Below, piece after piece: positions 19,001 through 25,449 of a stretch of DNA of 37,081 nucleotides (the stretch's first letter is position 1; every line of letters begins with the position of its first letter). This stretch comes from a bacterium (GTDB lineage Bacteria; Joyebacterota; Joyebacteria; Joyebacterales; Joyebacteraceae). Below the pieces are notes generated by a model, which saw only the letters and a list, made by a program, of their open reading frames with translations, did not search any database and was not told where the DNA came from. Location of the stretch: NCBI GenBank assembly GCA_025774645.1, contig JALGVN010000007.1:1-37081 (forward strand). The letters run 5' to 3'. The translations under genes were made by a program, and so were the position numbers.

Positions 19001-19699
19001 TTCGCCGATGCGGCTCTGGAGACACCGGAGCTGTGTTTGGGCAGCGGCTGCGAGATGACCATGTGGCATCGCCTGAGCGCGCTCGAGGACGGCACCGGCG
19101 CGGCCGAGGACTGCGCGATCGTCGAGATCTCGTCTGACGGGGGAGCGACGTGGAGCCTCCTCGTTCCGCAGGGCGGGTACAGCCACGTGAAGAACTCCGA
19201 CCCCACGAACCCGCTGCCGGACGGGACGCCCTGCTGGTCGGGTACGTTCGACTGGCGCCAGGATGCGTTCGACCTCTCCGCCTACGTCGGCACGGGGCAC
19301 CTTGTGCGGTTCAGGTTCGCGGCCGACAGCTACGCGGGGCAGGAAGGGTGGTACGTCGACGACGTCGCGATCATGTGCTCTCCGTCCGGGATTGACGGGG
19401 GCGAGGTCGGCGCCGCGCCGTCGGAGTTCGCGCTGTTCCAGAACGCACCGAACCCGTTCAACCCGGTGACGACCATCGGTTACGCGCTTCCCGAGCGGAC
19501 CCACGTCACGATCTCGGTCTACAACGTGGCCGGCGCTCTCGTACGGACGCTCGTCGACGGCGAGCAGGAACCCGGCTCGCGCTCGGTCGTGTGGGACGGA
19601 AGGAACGAATCAGGCGGGAAGGTCGGCAGCGGCGTCTACTTCTGCCGCATGTCCGCCGGGAGCTTCTCCGACAGGAGGCTCATGGTCCTCCTGAAGTAG
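16097..19699 (+). CDS. secreted C25 (gingipain-family) cysteine peptidase with C-terminal FlgD-Ig-like domain
   Basis: Signal peptide; C25-like core with LLVGDTPYIDYW, IYSGHGSITSW (His) and HSYSCLTGMFSAACFGE (Cys); C-terminal FALFQNAPNPFNPVTTIGYALPE...VSVYN-like...GVYFCRMSAGSFSDRRLMVLLK. Confidence 0.88.
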   Translation: MRNGRLVLALCALVLVSGAASASGRWVSFGTNPAREAEVDVISSDMSGVTLAFSIVGAVAEDASTNGGEYVRLSIPPYGHTTGVGEALLPVIRELVEIPVGAVPRLRVVSSESRVAALGSLGLAHPLLPAQPPIEKLPGAIDEAEFVLSRDYYGRDEFQPRDPASVGDVRTLRGRRYVQLEITPLRYNPAGGALELTTDLVVRIDFERADAAATRGAIERYSNARFDRLASDLFVNADAFRARYDLPLPIEYLIIVHDSFYDSILPLAAWRNQKGHHTTVVKTSEIPGGNTKQNIKTFIQDAYDNWPAPPTYVLLVGDTPYIDYWVGTQSDNPATDLYYVTMDGPDDWDPDIWIGRFSCTSASQVTNLVNKTVDYERYDLVSGTDWIKKAVFMASCDNSSVPEGTHEFVIGEYLEPRGYLSQRLYCTQGATAGDVSAALDNGRTLCIYSGHGSITSWADGPPYNAGHVNALHNADKLPLVHSYSCLTGMFSAACFGESWINAPDRGALVFWGSSVTSYWGEDDILERGAFEALFAEGYTWACGISHRALYHLLDHYGTGGSTRRYFEMYNILGDPAVDIWTEPPATLDVSHPATVPIGLPVLTAVVSDGRDPVEGALVSVVKTDEGIHSTGRTDAAGQAVITLDPAPMVTGALDVTVSKHDRLPFEGTTSVTNADVPFCIYDGHVIDDDANGGSSGDGNGLVAASETVELLLTLRNVGLVDGEGVTATLSTDDPYVTITDGSEDFGAVPAGGTAQSLEDYDFSVAGDCGDGHEIQFEVAASDGDSSWVSFFSVGVGAPALVLGGWTVDDSPPGGDGDGCPNPGETITLSVILENVGSEPAHDVTAELGSVDPYVSVVGGSAGTVLIGPGGSGELAPGFTVTLAPDTPPLHLVDYELSVGTGTGYTGTVALTAAVAGGLDEGFEVTGQDWSHHVVTEGSLDQWHVTDYRSNSGSYAWKYGGPGGGYYMPFADAALETPELCLGSGCEMTMWHRLSALEDGTGAAEDCAIVEISSDGGATWSLLVPQGGYSHVKNSDPTNPLPDGTPCWSGTFDWRQDAFDLSAYVGTGHLVRFRFAADSYAGQEGWYVDDVAIMCSPSGIDGGEVGAAPSEFALFQNAPNPFNPVTTIGYALPERTHVTISVYNVAGALVRTLVDGEQEPGSRSVVWDGRNESGGKVGSGVYFCRMSAGSFSDRRLMVLLK

Positions 19700-19746
19700 C
19701 GGGTCTCAGCGCGGCGCGTCTCGACGCGCTCATCCGGATGAGAACA

Positions 19747-19780
19747 CGGAACGGCTCCCTCATCGAGGGAGCCGTTTCCG
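19747..19780. terminator. bidirectional hairpin terminator between convergent genes
   Basis: CGGAACGGCTCCCT catcg AGGGAGCCGTTTCCG, one bulge; between the C25 gene (+) and the kinase gene (-). Confidence 0.75.
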
Positions 19781-19831
19781 TTGGGGGGACGAGTACCGCG
19801 CCGTCCGGGGCGCGGCACCCCGCGTTCCGAC

Positions 19832-22800
19832 CTAGTGCGCCCGCATCGCGAGCCGGACCGATCGCACGAGCTCGTAGGGCTCGTACGGCTTCTGCAGGAG
19901 GCGGAGTCCCTTGTCACGGACCAGCGTTCCCTGGTAGTCCTCGTCGAGGCGTCCCGTGCTCAGGAGGACCCGGATCTCCGGGCTCTTCTCTTTGAGTTCG
20001 TCTGCGAGCTGCGTTCCGCTCATGGCGGGCAGCACGATGTTGCTGAAGACGAGGTCGATCTGCCCGCCCTCCGACGCGAAGACCGCGAGGGCCTCCTCGG
20101 CGCTCGCCGCTTCGAGGACCCTGTAGCCTTGATCGCTCAGGGCCTCGACTGCGGACTGACGGACGTCCGACTCGTCCTCCACGACGAGGATCCTCTCCTC
20201 GGGGACCCGCACCGTCCGCCTACCCGACCTGCTCTCGGGGAGCGGCTCTTCCGCGGGGAGGTAGATCATGACGATCGTGCCGCGGCCGCTTCCGGTCTGC
20301 ACGTCGATCCACCCGTCGCGCTTCTGCACGATGTCGTGGACGGTCGACAGGCCCGGGGCACTGCGGCCGTCACGGCGCCGCGGGCTGAACGACGGATCGA
20401 AGATCCTCTCGAGCGACTCGGCGTCGAGGCCCTCGCCGGTGTCTTCGACCGACAGGCGCACGAAGCGTCCGGGGCGCCCGGCGGATCCTGCGGCGAGCTG
20501 CTTCGCGTCGAGCGAGAGGTTCTCCGTCCGCACGGTGAGCGTGCCGCCGTGCGCCATCGCGTCCCTGCCGTTGACGGCGAGGTCCGCGATCACGCGCTCG
20601 AGCTCTTCCTTCTCGATGAGCGCGCTGTCGAGTCTGGGGCGGAGAACGGTGACGACCTGGACGTCGCTTCCGACCAGGCGGCGGAGCGTCTCTTCCATCC
20701 CCTTGAGGACGACGTTCGCATCGAGCCTCTCCGTGTCCTCGGGCGCGGCGCCCGAACTGACGGTCACGAGCTGCATCATCAGCGTCTTGGCGCTGTCGAT
20801 GGTCTTCTTGATCTGGCCGATGTCCTCGCGCGTCGGATCGTCGGAACCGTGGCGGCTCGCCAGAAGATCGGCGTAGCCGACGATCGCCTCGAGCTTCCCC
20901 TCGATCTGGTGGACGACGCCGGTCGCGACCTCCATGATGTCGGCCTTCTCGCCGTTGTGGGCGAGCTGTGCGTGTGCCACCTCCATCTCCGCGACGGTGC
21001 TCTCGAGCTCCTCGAGGAGAGTTGCCCTGCGCCACTCCGCCGCGAGGATGCTCGCGAACGACGAGGCGAACGGGATGTGCTCCTCCGTGAACTCCGGCGA
21101 CCGCACGATCACGACGCCGAATGCGTCGTCGTCGACCGCGAGGGGGGAGAGGGCTGCCTTTCCGCCTTCGAAGAGCTTCTCGGTACGCTCGGCCGCCTCG
21201 ACGGTCTCCTTCTTGAGCATGCGCATCGCGAGGCTCCCGGGATCCTCGAGGAAGACCGTCTTGCGGTCCTCGTAGGCTCCCGCGAGCTCCGGCGTCTCGG
21301 CGATCGTCGCGCGTACCACGGTGGTGTCGATGGCGGCGGGGCCGCCGTCGCCCGTGACGTGCTTGATCGCGAGGGACCCTTCCTCCTCGTCGACGAGCAT
21401 CAGGAGGCACGAGAACCCGAGCTTCCTGAGCTCCCGCTCGGCGGCTTCGAGTACGGCCGAGGGCGTCCGGGCGCGGGCCATCGAGAGCGCGGCGTCGCTC
21501 ACCGCCGCCACGAAGCGTTCGCGACGGCGGAAGACGGTGACGTCCCGCTGGGCGAACACGTATCCCGTCGTCTCGCTCGAGTCGTCGAGGATGGGGGAGA
21601 CCCGCGTGTGGCAGGTCAGGACCGCCCCGTCGGGACCGGTCACCGAGTGCGTCCCGGACCATATCCCGTCCTGGGCGATGGCGTCCCGGATCTCGTTGCG
21701 GACGTCGCCGGCCCTGTCGCCGTTCGAGACGAGCTTCGGCGTCTGTCCGACGAGGTCGTCGCTCGAGCATCCGTGGAGCCTGCCCGCGGCCGGGTTCGCG
21801 TCGGTGATCGTGAAGTCGGTACCCGTCACGAGGATCGCGTCGGGCATCTGAGCGGAGAGCTCACGCGTGAGCCCGCCCTTCTCCTCTTCCGCATCCGGGG
21901 CGGCGACGCCCGAACAGAGCGCCGCGGTCGGGTGCCCCTCCTCGTCGGTCACGAGCGAGCAGTTCCAGACGACGTTCTGTTCGCTGCCGTCGACAGCGAG
22001 AACGACGCTCCGGAAGTCCCTGATCTCGCCGGCTTCACCGGACAGGAGTCGGTCGAACCGGGACTTCGTTTCGACTCTTGCGGCCTTCGGCACGAACGTG
22101 TCGCTCCAGTTCCTTCCGAGGATGCCGTCCTTCCCGATCCCCAGGATCTCGCACCCGCGCCCGTTGACGTCGACGACCGTCTGGTCGACCGAGAGCGTCA
22201 TGAAGATGACGCTCGCCAGATCGAGGTAGCCCCTCGTCCTGTCCCGGTCTCGCGAGAGCTCGGCCTGCATGCTCCGGCTCTCGGTGAGGTAGCTCTCGGC
22301 TCTCTTCTTCTCGCCGAGAAGGGCGTCCTCGAGCCTCCCAAGTTCGGCCCTGCCGCGGTCGCGCTCCTCCCGCGTGTTCGTGAGCTCCTCCTCGAGGCGT
22401 GCCTCCATCCCGGGGCGCCCGGATGTGCGTCCGGGGGACGCCCCCGCAGAGCGCGCGGCGTCCTTCCTGGTCTCCTCGAGCTCCGCCTGGAGCTCGCCGG
22501 TCCGCCCGGTCTGCCAGGCGAGCTGTTCCCCGATGCGCTTGACCTCCGCGTCGAGCGTCTCGGTGCGGTTCCTCTCGATGGAGAGGTTCTGTCTCGCGTC
22601 GTCGAGGTGGGCCTGGATCTCGGCCGTCCCGTCACGCTCACGCGTGATCGCCTCGCGCGCCTTCTCCTGACCGAGCCGGAGCTTCTCGGCCCTCGCCCTC
22701 TCGCGGGAGAGGACCTCCTCCGCTTCGCTCCAGGCGACGCGGATCTTCGCCGATTCCTCGCGCTCGCGCGTCAGCTCCTCGCGAACCCTCTGGCGCTCCT

Positions 22801-25381
22801 CGGCGAGCCGCTCCGTCTTCTTGCGCTCCCTCGAGACTTCCTCCGAGGCCCGCGCCTGATCTGTCCTGAGTTCGGTGGTTCTCTCTCGCTCGCTGCGGAG
22901 TTCCTCCTGCAGCTTCGCGTTCTCCGCCTGCGTCCGCTCGGTCTTGAGTCTCTCGAGGTCGAGCGTCTCCTGCAGGCCCATCTGAGAGGCGAGGAGGTCT
23001 TCCGCTTCCTGTCTCGTCCGGTCGAGCTCGTCCGATGCGTCGTCGTGCTCGGCCAGGTACTGCTCGACCGTCACGCGCTCGATGGCGAGCTCTTCCATGG
23101 CCTTGCGCTGCTCGGCGAGGGCCTCTTCGGCCCTCTCGCGCTCGCGGCGGAGCTCCGCTTCCGACAGCTCCCTGGCCCGCGCAAGCTCGTCCTCGGCTCT
23201 CTTCTGTGAAGCCGTGAGTTGCTCGCTCTTCTCGCGCTCCCGCGCAATCTCGTCCTCGAGTTCGCGGCGGACGCTCGCGTCTTCGATGATGCAGACGGTC
23301 TGGCCTGGGCGCCCCGCGGCGGCGGCGTCGACGAACCTGATCGACGCGTCGAGCGTCGAGCCGTCGGCGCGGGTGAGCGAGAACTCGCGGGTCCTCGGTG
23401 ACTCTCCGGCGAGCGCAGCGGCCAGGGACTCCGGCCGCTGTCCTCCGGACTCCCACCTGATGAGCGCGTCGAGGGGGTGTTCCATGAGTTCGCTGGGCCG
23501 GTAGCCCAGAAGCTCCTCGGTGGCGGCGGTCGCACGGACGATCGCTCCCGAGCTGTCGACGCGGATCGCGGGCGTGCCTGCGGCTTCCAGGAACGTCCAC
23601 GATGCGTCCCAGCCGCTGACGGACGGCACTGGGGCGTCGGGCGTGACGTCTGGGGCGTCAGGCGTGACGTCCGCGGCGTCGAACGTGTCGTCGGCGACGG
23701 GCGCGCCGTCGTTCCGTTCAGTAGGGGTCTTCTGCGCGCCGGCCAGGGTCTCGCTGCCGGCTTCCCGGCTCCTGTCGTCGCTGTCTTCGTCGGTCTCTGA
23801 CGCCGACCAGCCGGATCCGTCCGGCTGAGTCGTCGCGCCCACGGACGCGGGTACCTTCTCTCCGGGCGACTCGTCGTCCTCCGACCCGTTTCTCGGAACG
23901 AGTTTGCACGAGTAGGCGACGCCGAGTGGCTCGCCCCTCTCACTCGCCACGGCCCGTGCGGTCGTCTCGACCTCCACCAGGCTCAGGTCCTTGCGCTTCG
24001 CGGCAAGCGTGCCCGTCCAGCGTCCCTGTTCATCGACCGTCCTCTGAGCGATCTCGAAGATCTTCTCCGAGTCCCAGAGCGTCGCGGCCGCGCGGCCGAC
24101 GATCTCCTCGCGGTCATCGTATCCCCAGAGGTCGAGGCAGGACGGGTTGACGTGCCTCACGGTCCCGTCGAGGTCCGTCACGAATCCGGCACCCGGGGAG
24201 GTAGCGGCTGCGCTCGCGAGGATCATCAAGGCGTCGTCGACAGGGGCGCAGCGCTGTTCGGCCGTCGAGCAGCCGAGCTCGGCGCCGAGCGAGACCGCGA
24301 ACTTCTGGAAGCGTCTGTGCTCGCGCGAATCGTGGGCGCGTTTCTTCGATATCGATACGGAGAGCATTCCAACGAGCTGCCCGTCGTTCTCAAGCCTGGC
24401 GGTCATCGCCCAGCGTCCGCGGTAGGCGCTGCGGATCGGGCAGTCTGCGCACTTCACGGGACCGCTCTCGGTGATGACGAGCTCCCTGCGGACCTGCGCT
24501 CTCATGACGCAGGGCGGGAGCGCGGCGCGCTTCAGCCGGTCGGTGAACGCCTGCAGGCCGTCGTCGAGTCCGGTCCCGACGGCCGACGCGTAGCGTCCCC
24601 CGCCGCCCAGGTACGCGGCCCAGGCGGTGTGATACGCCTTGTCCTGCGCGAGTTCGTCGACGGCGCTCTGGAGGATCTGGTCGGGAGTGTTCGTGACCGG
24701 ACCGTCGGTGTCAGCCGCGCCGTCGGTGTCGGGCGTGTCGTCGGTGTCGGTCATGTCGGCGTCGTCTCCGACGTCTTCGTCTCCGCCGCTGCTGCTCGCG
24801 TCGACCACGTCGTCGGGAGGTTCCTCCGAACCGTCGGCGCAGGTCTCCTCGAGCTCGGTCTCCTCGTCCTCGGACACGTGGACGATCTCCTCGAGCGGGC
24901 CATCGTCGATCTGCCCGTCCTCGGACGGAGACGTCTCCTCCGCGGATCCTCCGACCGTCTCGATGTCCTCTTCCGGTTCGGGACCGTCGAGGAATCCGTC
25001 GGTGTCGATCTCCCAGACCCGCCTGTCAGACGCGCCCTGCGCGCCGTCGCGGGCCCCCCTCGCGGTCCCGTCGGCGTTCCACGCCAGGACGGGGGGATCT
25101 TCGTTCTGCGTCGCGTCCTGCGCCACGTTCGCCTCGACCGCGGCCTTCCGCGACCGGGCGACGCGCGAGCCGATCCAGACGGCGACGACACCGGCAGCGA
25201 GGGCTCCCGCCGCGACACCGATCCTGATGAGCAGCGCCTGGAACGGCGCCTCGCTCCAGAGGAGGTCCACGAAGCCGGCGCCCGACGCGCTCCTTGAAGC
25301 AACGTACGCATCGACCGCCCAGAAGGCGGCGCCGGCGCAGAGCGAGATGCTTATGGTCGTTATCTTCCGCTTCACGGTCAC
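19832..25381 (-). CDS. giant multi-PAS/GAF hybrid histidine kinase-like protein (1849 aa) with degenerate catalytic and receiver residues
   Basis: N-terminal TM region, acidic linker, GAF-like domain with KCADCP, PAS domains, about 350-aa coiled coil, PAS/GAF, HisKA-like 'GVVHQIEGKLEAIVGYADLL', HATPase-like 'DLAVNGRDAM...DTGEGLD', C-terminal receiver 'ILVVEDESDVR...DLVFSNIVLPAMSG...LLQKPY'. Confidence 0.88.
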   Translation of the reverse strand: MTVKRKITTISISLCAGAAFWAVDAYVASRSASGAGFVDLLWSEAPFQALLIRIGVAAGALAAGVVAVWIGSRVARSRKAAVEANVAQDATQNEDPPVLAWNADGTARGARDGAQGASDRRVWEIDTDGFLDGPEPEEDIETVGGSAEETSPSEDGQIDDGPLEEIVHVSEDEETELEETCADGSEEPPDDVVDASSSGGDEDVGDDADMTDTDDTPDTDGAADTDGPVTNTPDQILQSAVDELAQDKAYHTAWAAYLGGGGRYASAVGTGLDDGLQAFTDRLKRAALPPCVMRAQVRRELVITESGPVKCADCPIRSAYRGRWAMTARLENDGQLVGMLSVSISKKRAHDSREHRRFQKFAVSLGAELGCSTAEQRCAPVDDALMILASAAATSPGAGFVTDLDGTVRHVNPSCLDLWGYDDREEIVGRAAATLWDSEKIFEIAQRTVDEQGRWTGTLAAKRKDLSLVEVETTARAVASERGEPLGVAYSCKLVPRNGSEDDESPGEKVPASVGATTQPDGSGWSASETDEDSDDRSREAGSETLAGAQKTPTERNDGAPVADDTFDAADVTPDAPDVTPDAPVPSVSGWDASWTFLEAAGTPAIRVDSSGAIVRATAATEELLGYRPSELMEHPLDALIRWESGGQRPESLAAALAGESPRTREFSLTRADGSTLDASIRFVDAAAAGRPGQTVCIIEDASVRRELEDEIAREREKSEQLTASQKRAEDELARARELSEAELRRERERAEEALAEQRKAMEELAIERVTVEQYLAEHDDASDELDRTRQEAEDLLASQMGLQETLDLERLKTERTQAENAKLQEELRSERERTTELRTDQARASEEVSRERKKTERLAEERQRVREELTREREESAKIRVAWSEAEEVLSRERARAEKLRLGQEKAREAITRERDGTAEIQAHLDDARQNLSIERNRTETLDAEVKRIGEQLAWQTGRTGELQAELEETRKDAARSAGASPGRTSGRPGMEARLEEELTNTREERDRGRAELGRLEDALLGEKKRAESYLTESRSMQAELSRDRDRTRGYLDLASVIFMTLSVDQTVVDVNGRGCEILGIGKDGILGRNWSDTFVPKAARVETKSRFDRLLSGEAGEIRDFRSVVLAVDGSEQNVVWNCSLVTDEEGHPTAALCSGVAAPDAEEEKGGLTRELSAQMPDAILVTGTDFTITDANPAAGRLHGCSSDDLVGQTPKLVSNGDRAGDVRNEIRDAIAQDGIWSGTHSVTGPDGAVLTCHTRVSPILDDSSETTGYVFAQRDVTVFRRRERFVAAVSDAALSMARARTPSAVLEAAERELRKLGFSCLLMLVDEEEGSLAIKHVTGDGGPAAIDTTVVRATIAETPELAGAYEDRKTVFLEDPGSLAMRMLKKETVEAAERTEKLFEGGKAALSPLAVDDDAFGVVIVRSPEFTEEHIPFASSFASILAAEWRRATLLEELESTVAEMEVAHAQLAHNGEKADIMEVATGVVHQIEGKLEAIVGYADLLASRHGSDDPTREDIGQIKKTIDSAKTLMMQLVTVSSGAAPEDTERLDANVVLKGMEETLRRLVGSDVQVVTVLRPRLDSALIEKEELERVIADLAVNGRDAMAHGGTLTVRTENLSLDAKQLAAGSAGRPGRFVRLSVEDTGEGLDAESLERIFDPSFSPRRRDGRSAPGLSTVHDIVQKRDGWIDVQTGSGRGTIVMIYLPAEEPLPESRSGRRTVRVPEERILVVEDESDVRQSAVEALSDQGYRVLEAASAEEALAVFASEGGQIDLVFSNIVLPAMSGTQLADELKEKSPEIRVLLSTGRLDEDYQGTLVRDKGLRLLQKPYEPYELVRSVRLAMRAH
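22240..23275 (-). other. long coiled-coil segment inside the 1849-aa kinase-like protein
   Basis: Continuous E/R/K/A/L-rich heptad-like sequence from RRELEDEIAREREKSEQL... to ...SMQAELSRDRDRTRGYL. Confidence 0.8.
23631..23672 (-). repeat. tandem 21-nt repeat (2 copies) encoding DVTPDAP
   Basis: GGGGCGTCGGGCGTGACGTCT / GGGGCGTCAGGCGTGACGTCC on the + strand, in a linker of the kinase-like gene. Confidence 0.85.
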
Positions 25382-25396
25382 CTCGAGCGGACGCCG

Positions 25397-25446
25397 TCCC
25401 CCTCGGGGGAAGGCGGTCCGTGCAGGGGAGCGGGCCGGGCCCGCTC
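25397..25446. other. two adjacent hairpins between the tandem kinase genes
   Basis: TCCCCC tc GGGGGA (25397-25410) and GAGCGGGC cgg GCCCGCTC (25428-25446). Confidence 0.5.
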
Positions 25447-25449
25447 GGC

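Noticed and set aside
19781-23209. 1142-aa + strand ORF opposite the giant kinase gene
   Set aside because: R/D/E/L-rich composition typical of antisense frames in GC-rich DNA; opposite strand has clear domain homology over the whole span.
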